64,000 nt of DNA from Euptelea pleiosperma. Its lineage: Eukaryota; Streptophyta; Magnoliopsida; Ranunculales; Eupteleaceae. Made by a program: the position numbers and the translations under genes. Of this stretch, positions 31,301 to 43,460 are shown piece by piece. A model generated the notes under the pieces. It saw only the letters and a list, made by a program, of their open reading frames with translations, had not been told where the DNA came from and made no database searches. Within the stretch, counting starts at the first letter, position 1, and each line of letters opens with the position of its first letter. The stretch covers positions 41,817,109-41,881,108 of the forward strand of contig CM068542.1 in NCBI GenBank assembly GCA_035048495.1. The letters run 5' to 3'.

Positions 31301-34300
31301 AGCAACAACCAGAGTTTGATCCCTTCTCATACAAGATCATCTTGATGTCTTGCCAAATAAGAAAAACTAAAGGACATATCTTGATTGACAAAATGGGGGG
31401 ATCAATAGTCACCTTTTTGTAAGCATCACCGGATTCATCATGCAAAAGAGGGCGAGAGTCGGTCCCTACAGCAGCAATCCGCTTTGCCAAAGCTTCCAAA
31501 GGCACATCTAACCAGACTGTGATCCCCGGTTTCATAGATTTCCTGATAATACAAGAAATCACATGGTTTGTTTACACACAAACGAAAATATGATGAAACA
31601 TTTGAAAATATTACGAAGATGGAAATAATATATGATTAATATGTCCATATTCCCATACCAGTTGATTGGCCGAATCACTGCACCACCTCCGGTGGCAACA
31701 ACAAGCCGGCGCATCAAAGACAACTCCCGCAATACCTCACTCTAGAAGACAAGAGAAATCATTAACCTTTTGTTTCCCATAGTGGAGAAAAAGTAACCTA
31801 AAAATATCAAATCTGAAATATATAACTACACTATGTTGTTTAATCTACAAGAAAAAAAAAATGGCCAACGAGCATCCATGGTTGTGACATGGTGGCTTTT
31901 GATTCTTAAATACTAGGTTTTCTTTCTTGACAAGTAATAGTTCTATTGCTGAACTTGGTTTGCTTCTCCCAATCTATGCATCATTAAATCATTATTCTAT
32001 TTCACAGGTTCCAAAGTTGGTCAAAGACAAAGTCTTTACAATTCCAAGCCTCTTATCACCAAACATGGTTGAAGAACCGAGTCTTGGAGGTTGACTCAGG
32101 TCCAAAATCGAGTTGACTGAGGCAAGTCAAATTGGTCTTAGACTTGTATCAGCCGAGTCAATGTGAAATGTATGAAGGAAAACTATGTCCCGGCGCGAGT
32201 TTTAAAACCATCGCACCAAGTGATCTTATATATAAAAATATATAAATAATTAAAAATTATGAATAATGCAAGGAAATTAATATTAAATATGACATGCAAA
32301 GCATTACACAAAGTTTTCAAAAATTAGTATATATGAACTCTTATAGGTTAATTACATGTGTAATATAATTTTTGTCATTAAAAAATCAGTTTTTATTTTA
32401 AAAAATAAAGATTAAATAAGACAAAACAAAAATGAGTCATCGTTTGGAAGGGGTAACATATGTGCCCCATGGGACTTAGTCGGGTGCTCTAAGAGGCCCG
32501 GATACCCATAGTATCAAAAAAAGAAGAAGGATAGAACCGTAAGTAATAGGTCCATGTGAATATAGCCTTTTTAGGTCGTAATCAGCTGTACTTTGCTTAT
32601 GTACTTAAATGACATGAATATGAACTTTTGTATAAGTCTAACTACAGAGTTTGAGCTTCAGATACCCACATTAGCATGTATCAAACACCATTGATCATGT
32701 TTTCCTAGTACAAATGATTGTTTATTGTAGTATGATGAGTTATAAGTGTGTTTTATGCTTGGTTCATCATTTCTAGTTTTAATGTACACTTCTTATATTT
32801 CCTATGATTTCCAAAACCTATACAGTATTCCACGTGTTTGAATATTCCATTCTTGATCTGATCGAAATATATCACGAAATCAAATTTAAAACAAATCAAA
32901 TTTAAAACCCTGATCCTGGTCATAGTCACAAAGTCGGGATTCGACAATAAATCGGTTAGGGGTCAAGTCGGGGAAATTCGGCAGAAATCGGCAAATATAA
33001 AAAAAATATATATCATGGCATTTTTCAAGTTAGAAATGTTGTTTTTAACAAAACACATTTATATAATGAAAAGCACGTCTATAATTCCATAATAATGTCG
33101 TAACTCATAAGCATGATATATCATTCATAATTCCAAAATCGAAATCAAAAGGGGAAAAATGGGTCTCAATCGATTAATCGACAAAATTCGGCAAAATCGT
33201 TTATTAATCGTTGAGTTTTTTTATTAATTGGATATTTTGCCGTTTTTGCCGATTAATCGGCAATTGATTCGTGAATTCAAAAAATTGGAGAATTTTTAAA
33301 AAAGCCAGAGATTTTTTTAAAAAATCGGAGATTTTTGTGACTAGGATCCTGGCAAGACGCAATGATTTTCTGGGAGGTTAACATGCATTTTGATACACAT
33401 TTGAATGGTTACTGGCATGAACCACCCATAGTACAAGGAACTATTGCCACAAACCACCTATACCAATGTATAACCAGGTCTTCCCCAGGAAATTCTTTTA
33501 CGTGTACATACTACAAACCAATGAACTAAATTACATGTACTACATTAAGGTATAGCACTAAAAAAATATAAAATAATAGCAAAGAGATATATTACTAACA
33601 AGCAAAGCCAACTAATCACGGTTGAGGGCTTTCAAATAAACAGAAAACAAAAAATATGTTTTAGAAAGAGATCCGACTAGGAAGAGAACAAAATTCTCAA
33701 GTTGTACCTCAAAATCGAAAGAGACTGGTAAGGGAACAAAACACAATGCTTCTAAAATACCTCATTATCTCTGAAGAAACTCTCACTATACTGTTTGAAG
33801 ATCTGAGCCACAGAGGTTCCACCGACAGCCTCCTCCACTAATTTGTCACTACAGATCCACAAGAATCATACATAAATCATTAAACAACATATTTACAATC
33901 TGGACTTTCATTTAATAGGAATTTAAGGTACCATTTGAGTGGCCCATATGGCAGTCTACCAAAGGCAGACCAGTATAACTGGAAGACAAGTAGGGACTGG
34001 GACAAACCATTTGATTGGATCCCCTAATAAATCTTCTATGCCAAAAGTACACACGGTTTGTGATTGTAATGACCTTTTCTATTAGGATGGCCAGAGAAAA
34101 TATGGTAAATGGCCCAGAAAAAAAAGTATCTATAAATCTATAAAACAGATGTGTATGATTGTCAGATTTGGTTGAGTTTTTGCAAAAGAAATCTACGAGT
34201 TGAGACCCATATCCAACATACAACACATTCACTGGTATGCCTTTGGTAGGCGATTTTAAAGTCAACCATATAGGTGGGTAATTTGAACTTTCTCATCATT

Positions 34301-37220
34301 TAACTGTTTCCCCATAAAAAGCCAACAGAGAACAACCCCAATATGCACCTGTCAAAAAAAGAATAACCCAGTACTTCTGATAAAATCTTGCCCACTGTGG
34401 TTTTTCCAGAGCCCATCATTCCTGCATTTCACACACTTTAGAATATAACCCATATGGTACTTATGCAATAGACAGCTTCAGACAAGAAACTAACCAACAA
34501 GATATATGCAGCGTCCATGTAAGTGTGAGGCAACCTCTTGTGCCTTCTTCTGCAATTTGTTGACATCCAATTAGATAGTTGTTCAAAAGTATCTTATATG
34601 GACCAATGATCTAATGAACCAGTTACTACATATAAAACACCCATACCACTGAACAAACAAAGTTCCAGATTCTTCCATGCTTCATGGACTAAAAAAAGTG
34701 ACCATCAAGGTAATCATTCAGTACCTTCAAAATCAAAGGTTCGTCAACAGAAGCATGAGATTTTTCTAATTCCAATGCCGGAGCTACAAAACAATAAGTG
34801 AAAGGAAAAGTCAATAATCAAACAGAAGATAAAGTATGAACTAAGAACACAATACATTTGAAAAAAAAAAGGAAATTTGAGGTACAATGTGAGTTATAGC
34901 TTAATCGTGCCAACCTCCAACATCAAATGTAAGATGCTGTAGTCAAAGCTTCCCCTAGGTGATGCCTAGGTGAGCGCTTCACCTAGTCGGGACCCTAGCA
35001 CTTAAACAGGGCCTAGGCAGGTGCTAGTACAAAGGCGCTAAGTGTTAAAGCATTTGCCTAAGTCATACATATACAATTGATGTTATATGTGCTTTATATA
35101 TTATGAATAGTTTATACCTATAAGGTCAATGTTATATATACTTTACATATAAGAAAAACTTAAAAGGTATATATACAAATAATCTTTGTAAACAAACCAT
35201 TCTCTAGATTCTAACCAGAGTAGAAAACAAACTTCCTGCTTCACATGTTTTTGGATGATTGATTATCGGGATGTTGAGTAGTGGTTCTTCAGGATTTGAG
35301 GTCTTAGAATTTGACTTTGTTTGAAGTTTGACAATTATGTGTTTGTTTTGAACTATTAGATGTGAGACTAAGTCACTGAATCAATTTAGTTTGGAAGTTT
35401 TAGATGTGGTGCTAAGCACCGTCATGGTTTCTCACCACCTTACAAAAGAAGAATTCGGCAACTTCTATAGCATCTGTCGAATTCTTGCATGGGATTCAAT
35501 GCACCACTCACTAAACTATTTTACTTTTTGTGTTTATTTTGAATATAATTGCTTAGTACTCGGCAATTAGCTTTGCTCTTTCGTTTATACTGTGTTTATC
35601 AATTTTTTCCTTTAATTTTTGTACCAATATTAATTATATTTTTTAATTCTTATAAAATAAATAAATCAATTATCGCCTAGGCTTTGCCTCACCTGAGGGA
35701 CCCTTGTGGTATAAGAGTCACCTAACGCTTTTGACTACACTGATTTCTAATTCATTGGTCCTATTATCCCACCTACATAATATCTTGGAAACAATTCTAA
35801 TTTAACCAGTCCATTAGAACATAAAAAAATTGTATTCCGAGTCTTGATGAAAGTAACTTTTTACATCCTCAACTCAAATCTCTAAATATGCAACGCACAA
35901 GCAAGGCATCAGGACCCACTATTCAGTTGATCCAACCGAGTAGATCGCATACGTCAAAAAGAACTAAATCAAGCGAGTATAACCATCCAATCTGGAGCTG
36001 AGCTACAGCTTATGATGTTTCATGTTTCATATTTTCTTATCAAAAAAAAAAAAAATATGATGTTTCATATTTTGTATTAAGTAGTGTTGTAAACTGTTTT
36101 CTGGAACCTAGAGTCTAGTAGGGCAAAAACTTCTTCAACAACCCAAAAATGCAGAGGATTGTAGTACCTGAAATTTGAAGACAGTCTGATATAAACACTC
36201 AAAGCAAGGTTAACGCATTTGCGAAAGGAACAGCACTCAGGGGTGACACAACAGACTTTTTCCAGCGTAAACAGGATTTTCACTTGTGGCAACTAAGGTG
36301 GCAGGACCAAAGGTATCCCCTCTTCACATGGCAAGTCTCATCCCAAAAGCCCTCCGCGTAATAGCTTAATAAGAGCAAGTTTCATTTTTTTCAATTCCCC
36401 CCAAAAATAGGAAATATTTAACAGCTGCTATTCATTCAGGAAGAGTGCTATACACAGGAGTATGAAGTTTGTGTTAAGAAAGGCCACAATCCACATGGCC
36501 AATCTAAGGGTCTTCTATTAGATGGATGACCCAGATTAGTCACATCAACCCTCTACATGCAAGAATATCTCCATCTTAACGGGAAAATTCTGGTCTGACG
36601 CACCAGAAAACCCTTTACCACTTTGTAATCATCTTATATCTCTATATCTCACAGACAGAGATTTATAGAAATGCCATGGGAGGTTTTAGAACCAAAACTG
36701 CAGGCTACATAATTATTCAAGGCGGTCCCTGTACGTAAGTGCCATGATTGAATCTATTTTATAACTCTCTTTCATATCTATATTAATCGAAACCAGATCC
36801 TTTGATCTGAATGTCCATAAAATTATGCAAACGTATGTTCTATGAAATTCAAAACTATCCTACAAGTCAATCGAGATCTTTTATGTAATGGCTAAGAATC
36901 TGATATCACATATGATGGATTTGAAACTGTAGAAGCACGGAATTCTACGACTACATCATCAATTACTAAATAAATTATAGAATGTTTGCTCTTCACCTAC
37001 CTTGGGAGTTCTTATAAGTACAAGAAAGCTCAAAGGCAACATGTCTAGGCCGAACCGAAGCACTACTCCACCGCAAATCCTTTGAATTAAGCATCTGAAG
37101 CCTCCGGTCCTCTTTACGTTCCTGAGAAAACCTCAAGAAACCATTTGGTTTCCTTCCGATATTATCTGAACCAATCCAGGTGCAAAACTGCAAGCTCGGA
37201 GCAATGGTAGCAGCTTCCAT
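28390..37220 (-). CDS. SK: Shikimate kinase, plastid-targeted, 10 exons, 305 aa
   Basis: Phosphorylates shikimate to shikimate 3-phosphate with ATP, the fifth step of the shikimate pathway, in the plastid. Exons: 37001-37220, 34725-34783, 34495-34549, 34349-34421, 33761-33848, 31659-31741, 31413-31542, 31191-31269, 30034-30098, 28390-28455; all introns GT-AG, all phases consistent. Residues 1-about 80 are Ser/Arg-rich and lack acidic clusters, consistent with a transit peptide. Walker A GMMGSGKT is at 112-119, FFDSD near 134-137 (shikimate-binding Asp), GGGAV at 183-187, and the lid Arg is in DSRPLL at 221-226. In the usual GExxFR motif the glycine is Ser here (SESFFR, near 157-161). The true start is the ATG at 37220; the open frame reaches a TTG at 37235. 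The length matches plant enzymes. The last exon codes only 21 residues. Confidence 0.95.
29167..29220. repeat. Tandem 27-bp duplication in shikimate kinase intron 9
   Basis: ACTTAATTTGCTGTAATTTT followed by GTTCATG is repeated immediately with a single C/T change. It lies inside the 1.58-kb last intron. Confidence 0.75.
30618..30850. mobile_element. Probable hAT-like MITE in shikimate kinase intron 8
   Basis: Inverted ends GGGGTGTAAA and TTTACACCCC, with a GC-rich interior of GCCCGA and TCGGGC motifs; the sequence resembles widespread (T)AGGGGTGTAAA elements of plants. A target duplication is not clear. The plus-strand ORF crossing it is not a gene. Confidence 0.55.
31742..33760. other. Shikimate kinase intron 5
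   Basis: 2.0-kb AT-rich intron. Around 32940-33350 there are AATCGGCAAAA and CGATTAATCG motifs in both orientations, probably a decayed palindromic element. No ORF of note. Confidence 0.5.
34937..35742. mobile_element. Probable hAT-like element in shikimate kinase intron 1
   Basis: Left end CTGTAGTCAAAGC with CCTAGGTGATGCCTAGGTGA, right end complementary to CAGTGTAGTCAAAAGCG with GCCTAGGCTTTGCCTCACC. The CAGTG-type terminus fits hAT. A target duplication was not resolved. The interior is AT-rich with no transposase. Confidence 0.5.
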
Positions 37221-37262
37221 GATTCCACTGTCCAAATAAGCAACAAAGGCCGCTTCCTTCCA

Positions 37263-37331
37263 CTACAAAAGCACCCAACTTTCAAAGAAATCTCGGTTGT
37301 ACTTATAGAGCCAATGATCAGATATGATCAT
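37263..37331 (-). promoter_or_regulatory. Possible 22-codon upstream ORF in the shikimate kinase leader
   Basis: ATG at 37331, stop TAG at 37263, ending 42 bp before the main ATG. It lies just downstream of a CAG acceptor-like site (exon side starting at 37338), with a possible donor at 37717 (CTG|GTACGT), suggesting a 5' UTR intron. This is inferred from sequence alone. Confidence 0.35.
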
Positions 37332-37820
37332 AGCTTCACTGCAACAGAAACAAAATTTATAAATGGAGAAATCGAGATTCCGGTATCCATTTCTCCGGTA
37401 AATGAAGAAGTCAAAGCTTAATAACCCTAAAATCTCAGACCGACGAAGCCGAATGAACCAAAATTGGACCAAAACAACAAATGAACAAGAATAGAAGAAA
37501 ACCAAGATTCTTCAGAGATTATACTGGATATAGTTAAAATCTGAGAGCGATCATGAGCGGAGATATTGTAAATGAGGTTGAATTAGAGATAAACGAAGCT
37601 CTTTAATGGCGAATTTCAGATTAAATTCTCTGAGTTGGATGAAGCTTCGGAAACCCTAGGGTTCTCGTTTGGGATTTTATCTGAGATGAGAGGATTGGTT
37701 GCAAAGCATCCACGTACCAGAGACCTGGAGGGGAAGCTGGATATGGCGCCGGGTAAGAGAGAGCAGGTGCGCAAGTTAGCGGGAACTGGTGGGAGAGGAA
37801 GAGAGTGGACAGTTTTTGGG

Positions 37821-37830
37821 TTTTTTATAA
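37821..37830 (-). promoter_or_regulatory. TATA box of shikimate kinase
   Basis: Minus strand TTATAAAAAA, followed downstream by a CT-rich leader (37700-37810), typical of plant promoters. It lies about 600 bp from the ATG, which would fit the inferred 5' UTR intron. Confidence 0.5.
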
Positions 37831-38165
37831 GCGCGAACGATGGAAACGTGAGCGCGTAGCAAGAGCGACTCGTAGTCGTAATTACTGTACCTCTGCCAAA
37901 TTACGAAACACTCCCTCTAGTCTCAACAAGTTCATCTTTTCAATTGCCCAAAATGCCACTTCAGATGACCATAATCCCCCTCCTTTCCAAATCCAAATAA
38001 TACTTCTTTTGTGAATAATTCAATTTAATTTTACACCCAGATCATGCAATCTTGCGGCCCACGTTTTTCGTCAAAGTGAACAGCGCTTCAGTGTAACAAA
38101 TCACAAATGGAAGACTGGGTAGCAGTTCCCCATCTTGGCTTTCAGCTCCAAATGCAACATTTAGG

Positions 38166-38747
38166 GTGTGTTTGATTACACAAAATTTTTCCGAGAAAAT
38201 ACATCTAGGAAATGTCTTAAATGGCTGATCGATTGCAACTAAGAACACATATTTCAGTTATGTGAGAAAATAAAGGTGTATTTTCAGGTGGAAATGAATT
38301 CTCACCTATCTGGATGGGAAATAAATTCCGAGCTTAGTAGGGAAAACTATCCAGATTTATATGGCTTGGTAGGAAAAAATTTCTAAGGGCATGTTTGATT
38401 GCCAAGTGGGAAAATTGCATTTTCCTTGGAAAAACACAACTGTCCATTGTTAGGGTGTGTTTGATTGCACGGAAAATATTCGTGAGAAAATCTTTAAATG
38501 ACTACTTGATTGCAACTGAGAACACATATTTCAATCATTTGAGAAAATAAAGGCGTATTTTCATGTGGAAATGAATTCTCACATATCTGGATGGGAATTG
38601 AACTCCGGGTTTAGTAGGGAAAATTATCCAGATTTAAATGACTTGGTAAGAAAAATTATGCAGATTTAAAATGACTATCTAACAATGGACAGTTGTGTTT
38701 TTCCAAGAAAAATGCAATTTTCCCACTTGGCAATCAAACAGGCCCTT
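38166..38747. mobile_element. GGGTGTGTTTGATTGC repeat pair and enclosing palindromic element
   Basis: The segment starting TAGGGTGTGTTTGATTACAC at 38166 is repeated from 38451 (TAGGGTGTGTTTGATTGCAC) for about 220 bp. The second copy lies inside an element with inverted ends AAGGGCATGTTTGATTGCC (38385) and GGCAATCAAACAGGCCCTT (38747). Another such end starts at about 63977 at the window edge. hAT-like by its ends; the target duplication is unclear. Confidence 0.6.
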
Positions 38748-38760
38748 ACAAAAATATAAT

Positions 38761-39690
38761 ATATAAAAAAAATCCGTAGCTGCTGGCATTAGAAGTTAGA
38801 ACTATGGAAGGTATGAATAATGCAGCTATTCTTGGTACTTTAAGATTTCATTAGGATGTTTTGGTCTTTTCAATTATAAAAAGGAGATTTGGTAGTTTAA
38901 GATTTCATTATGGTGCACTAACAAGTTGGGGGTAGTTTTGTAATTTATTATGATAGTGCTTAGAGGGTAGTTTTGTAATTTAAACATGTCTGTGTTTGGT
39001 GAGACTCCAAAAGAGAGCCGCCAAGTCAACCACAACGATTACCACAAAAACAGACGGTCGGTAGCGGAATAGGGGATATGGAGTATGCGACGTGTTTGGT
39101 GACTGGTATGCGTTTTTGAAAGTAAACACTCCCGACTAAATCATTTCCTTCGACGGCTCCCACGCTTCGCCGAGTACGGGCTATTATACAGTGCTTCACA
39201 ATACACGCTAAGGGAACCTTGTCACCCCTTCTTATCGGTGATAACCGGAATATGGGACCTACACCAGATTGAAGACTAATTGTACTACCCGAATCTTTTT
39301 GTGGTCTTGTTTTCTCTTGCCAGATGTTGAGGTGCAAAACACGTGGACCCATTTAAGCTTGCCACTTCAGCTGCCACGTGTAAGAAAAACCCTGCTACTG
39401 CTCGTTCTGAGGAGTTCTGGAGTATCTTCTCGATACCAAGGTTTGAAGTTTGAACTTTGAAGTTGAAGTTTGAAGGATCGAAAACGTGTTTAGTGTGGCA
39501 TCGGCAAGGTCACGTGTCTAAGTTCGAATCCCCTACCTACCAAAGACATTGGTAATTTTGTCGTATCTAGACTCCAGTTTTCGTCACCAACGTCCTTGCT
39601 CACGAACATCTTACTAACCTTTGGTACAAAGATCCAAAGGTTTAAAATCGCTAATCAGTCTAATTTTCGGTATGTGGATCTATCTAGGGA
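38761..39690. other. Intergenic
   Basis: No gene recognised. Direct repeats GGTAGTTTTGTAATTT at about 38930 and 38968, and GGTAGTTTAAGATTTCATTA near 38890, show minor local duplication. The ORFs here are short and lack family motifs. Confidence 0.35.
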
Positions 39691-39932
39691 TGGGACAAAA
39701 ATAGAAAAAAACGGAAAAAAGGGGCGTTTCAAAAACAGAAAAAAATGGGAAATAACGGAGAAAAAAATGGTCATTTTTTTCACAATTTTTTCCAGAAAAT
39801 AATGGTCATTATTTTCATTATAACAGCCATTATTTTTTTGGGGTTTTAACAGTACATAACGTAACGGGATAGGTCCGAATCCATTATAAATGCGGTTATT
39901 TTTGTTATAACGGCAGTTTTTTAAACCTTGTT
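39690..39932. repeat. CAAGGTTTAAA-family hAT-like MITE, right half
   Basis: ACGGAAAAAAGGGGCG, AATAATGGTCATTATTTTC, CATAACGTAACGGGATAGG and the end TTTTTTAAACCTTG are in family order. The left end appears to be replaced by a GGTTTAAAATCGCTAATCAG palindromic element. Confidence 0.6.
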
Positions 39933-40189
39933 TTGTATATCCAGCAAGAGGTGGGATAAACATCCATGTGATTAGGGGACTGGGGCCTTCTCTCACCTTG
40001 GGCCTAAGGCAACGCCTTAATAACATTAGGGTAGAGAGGGCCCTGCAGTCAGTTCCTATGAGAGTGTGCACATGGCTCATATTGTGGTCGGTCAGCAACT
40101 TTGCTGACTGATATCGTTAGTAAAGTTCTACCATACACTATTAGAGCACTGACCGTAGAATAAATAATTGATGACGGACCACAATATCA

Positions 40190-40715
40190 CTGACCATATA
40201 TGTATTAGGTGGACCTACAGAACAAATATTAGTCTGACCAGTGATTTCAATCCATTGGATTGGAGTTTTTTTTTTTATGAATTGTTTTTTAACCGTGGGA
40301 TTCAAGAATTATTTGGGTTCCTCTTATCCAAAGTTTGAAATCAGTTATCAGGATGACTTCTGGTATGTAGGTCTACTAGGGAGCGGCCCAACATCCATAC
40401 GAGTCAGTGGTCTCTAAAAAGTATGCCGCCTGACTTATACAATCGTCTGTCCGTCATCGAAGATCTACTCCTGCCCGTATGGATGTTTGGCCCACATCCT
40501 TAGGTGGACCTACAGACCAAATGTTATCCTGATTTTTGATTTCTAGCCATTTGATCTGAGCACCCAAAATAATGCTCGAATTCATTGGTTGAAAACCCAC
40601 CCCATGAAAAAGACTAAATTCCTATGGTAGAACTCAATCAGATTGATTTTTGGTAAGTAGGTCCACCTAAGGATGGGGTCACTTAGAGTGTACATACTTG
40701 GCTCATATGTATTAG
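40190..40715. repeat. Two palindromic MITEs side by side (GGTGGACCTACAGA family)
   Basis: At 40190-40440 and 40465-40715, GGTGGACCTACAGAACAAAT and GTGGACCTACAGACCAAATG start folded units that return as GTATGTAGGTCTACTAGGGA and GGTAAGTAGGTCCACCTAAG. Same family as 838 and 1340. Confidence 0.55.
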
Positions 40716-42366
40716 GAAGAAAGAACAATAAACAATCAAAAGAACAAAGATGCAATCACCCAGAACATAGAGATTTATGTGGGTCCCTCTAGATTGAGAT
40801 ACGTTCAAGGATCCACATTAATTCTACTATGCTTTGAAGCAAAAAGGCACTCACAATATGATGAATAATCGTCTCTGATCAACGATGTAGATATAACCTT
40901 AAGAAGAGACTAAGGTTTCTGTATCTATATGTAAAGTATGAAAATGCCCTTTAAGGAAATAGCCCTCAAATATATTGGAGGCCTCCCCTTCAGACAAGAG
41001 GGGCGTTGCTCCCTGTAACCCCCCAGCAAGCTCGAAGCGAATCTGAGTCGTGGTGTCGTGTGCCTTCATGTACAAAGTACAGTACTCTAGCACCATTAGG
41101 CTTCAGTCCACATAACATAACAGTTTGGACATTGGTGACCTGTTGGTGAACAAAGATGTTCATGACCAAAACCGACCTCATTTGTCAAGAGCAAGTCCAA
41201 GTCACTATGTATAATTTTGGAGCTTCTATAGTTCCCCTCTCGTTCTCCATATATTTTTGTTGTTGTTTTTTCCTTTATTTCTCTTGACCGGTCGGTAGCT
41301 CTACTTGAAGGCCATTAAAGCGGTCGCCTAAGGCCCCTTGGTGAGAGAAGGCCCCAGCCCAGGTCCACTAACTAACCACATGACCCCTTATTGGATACAC
41401 AAATCAAAAATCAACCCGATTGATTATCTCTAGTCATAGATTTTAGTACTTTTTAGAACATAATTCTAACCGTTGGATTCAAGCATATTTTTGGGGTAGT
41501 AAATCCAATATCTAGAAATCATCGATCAAGCTGATTTTTAGTGTGTTTATCCACCAATAGGTGGGTTAAACATCTACGTAGTCATTGGGCCCAAAAATTG
41601 ATCTATGTAAGGCCACAAGAGTCCTCTACATCTAAATTTTTTCCGTAGTTTTTAATTATCAAGAATAATTTTTATATAAAGATTTCCAATTATATATAGA
41701 GAGAGAGTTAATTTTTTTAATTAATACCATACATTAATCTATATATATAAAACCTTATATAAAGTTTTCGCCTTATGCCTCAACTTGTATGGATACCGCC
41801 CTGCTTACAAGCAACAAATTCGGCAGAACTACAAGACCAGACAGCAAAACGGACTATTCCTTGATGAGACAACCAGTGATGTATGGAATTGGAATCTACG
41901 ATCCCCATATATACAAGGCCCTAGAGGGCATTGGACCGTAGATCTCTTGAATCTGACAGTTCACGATTTAACCCCACAGTTATTTTTTGCAGTTAACCGT
42001 GGGATAGCATGACCCTTGTCAGAAATCAAGAGAGAAAACAAAATGCACTTATAAGATTGGGAGCTTACCTGTTTTAAACCTGGTGAAAACCCACCAAAGC
42101 ATCTCTACCCAACTTTGATAACCAAATATCGCTGCTCTACTGAGAAACCAAATCATCAATGCTGGTGTCGCAAATTTGGATCAACACTATGATCTTGGTC
42201 CTCTTGGATAGAGCTGGTAGAGAAGAACCTGAACTCCTAAAAAATATCTGAGGAAATATAATTTGCCTCTTTTATTCTTTCTTCTTTTTTTTCACTTGCT
42301 TTAACCAAAAAGGGTTCTTTTGGTATTTTACTAACATCCCTGAAATTTGAAAGTAATTACTAAGTA
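40716..42366. other. Intergenic
   Basis: At about 41370-41600 one more palindromic MITE (GTTTATCCACCAATAGGTGG arm). Short ORFs at 41785-42012 and others show no family motif. Near 40770 ATTTATGTGGGTCCCTCTAG resembles sequences found in LTRs, but no element could be delimited. Confidence 0.35.
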
Positions 42367-42374
42367 CTTTCACG

Positions 42375-42733
42375 CAAGGTTTAAAAAACGGCCGTTATAA
42401 CGGATTTGGACCTACCTTGTTACGTTATAGACTGTTAAAACGCCCAGAAAATAACAGCCTTCATAACGAAAATAACGACCGTTATTTTCTGAAAAATTTC
42501 GTGGAAAAAAACGGCCGTTATTTTCATTTTTTCCGTTTTTTTCCGTTATTTTCTATTTTTGAAATTTTAAAATTCAAATTTCAGCTCCATTTTTTCCATT
42601 ATTTCCCGTTATTTTCCCATTTTTTTTTCCGTTTTTGCCCATGAGCGTTTCGTTATAATTTTTTCGTTATAACGGAAAAAACGGTAACGCCCCCAATCCA
42701 TTAGACCGTTATAACGGTCCCCTTTAAACCTTT
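42375..42733. mobile_element. hAT-like MITE, CAAGGTTTAAA family
   Basis: 359 bp, left CAAGGTTTAAAAAACGG, right TTTAAACCTTT, perfect 8-bp target duplication CTTTCACG (42367-42374 and 42734-42741). The orientation is opposite to the copy at 27291. Confidence 0.88.
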
Positions 42734-42919
42734 CTTTCACGTATTAATTTGTAATCAAACCATTTTATCGACGAAAATGACAAATCAACAAAACAGTACT
42801 AACAAAGAGAAGACCATTTGATGACTGGGCCTTGTCATAAAAGGAGATGACAGTGCTGCAGTGGACTTTGTACGGGTTGACCACCACGGTCTCACCACAC
42901 ATCTGGTTAGCGTTTTTTT

Positions 42920-43068
42920 GAGTAAGACTTGTATCACACGAAATTGTAATTCACAAGCCAATGAGTTCTCGGCACGTACACAAATGCTATGCAACGTACC
43001 AATGTGCTTTTGCTTTTTAGGCTGTGATTGTGTGATTTGCAATTCGATTGCGACAAAAGTTTTACTCG
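42920..43068. mobile_element. GAGTAAAACTTC-family MITE, first of an adjacent pair
   Basis: Begins GAGTAAGACTTGTATCAC, ends GACAAAAGTTTTACTC, with the CCAATGAGTTCTCGGCACG core. Flanks GCGTTTTTT and GTGTTTTTT look like a 9-bp duplication with one mismatch. Confidence 0.7.
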
Positions 43069-43077
43069 TGTTTTTTG

Positions 43078-43256
43078 GAGTAAAACTTCGGTCACAATCA
43101 AATTGCAAGTCACACAATCACAGCCAATGAGCTCTCCCCATGAACACCTAAAAGCAAGAGAACATGGGTACGTTGCAAAAAGTACTTGTGTACGTGCCAA
43201 GAACTCATTGGCTTGTGATTGTGTGATTTAAATTTCGTGTGATAGAAGTTTTACTC
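43078..43256. mobile_element. GAGTAAAACTTC-family MITE, second of an adjacent pair
   Basis: 179 bp with inverted ends GAGTAAAACTTCGGTCACAA and complement. The 9-bp target duplication TGTTTTTTG (43069-43077 and 43257-43265) is perfect. It inserted into DNA at the right border of the first copy. Confidence 0.87.
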
Positions 43257-43269
43257 TGTTTTTTGGGCT

Positions 43270-43445
43270 CACTTAGTATGCAACTGTTTACAATGTCAGT
43301 ATGGTTGGATGTCCCTTGGAAAATGTGTTATTTCAATATTTTTAAAAGAAATATTTTAAAAATTAAAAACACATTTTCAAGGAGCATTCAATGGTCGATA
43401 CTTGCATACCTTTAAGTATGCAAACAGTTGCATCTTAGATTTGTC
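43270..43445. repeat. ATGCAAAC/GTTTGCAT palindromic repeat, second copy
   Basis: Shares GGTTGGATGTCCCTTGG, AAATGTGTTATTTCAAT and AAAAACACATTTTCAA with 2050-2215, and is bordered by AGTATGCAACTG and CAGTTGCATCTT. Confidence 0.5.
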
Positions 43446-43460
43446 CGTGTTTTTGCTTAT

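Noticed and set aside
30812..31345. 177-codon plus-strand ORF
   Set aside because: It overlaps shikimate kinase exon 8 and a hAT-like MITE in antisense, and has no family motif.
37221..37235. Shikimate kinase start at 37235
   Set aside because: That codon is TTG. The first ATG of the frame is at 37220.
37635..37859. Plus-strand ORF opposite the shikimate kinase leader
   Set aside because: It lies across the inferred promoter and 5' UTR of shikimate kinase and shows no recognisable domain.
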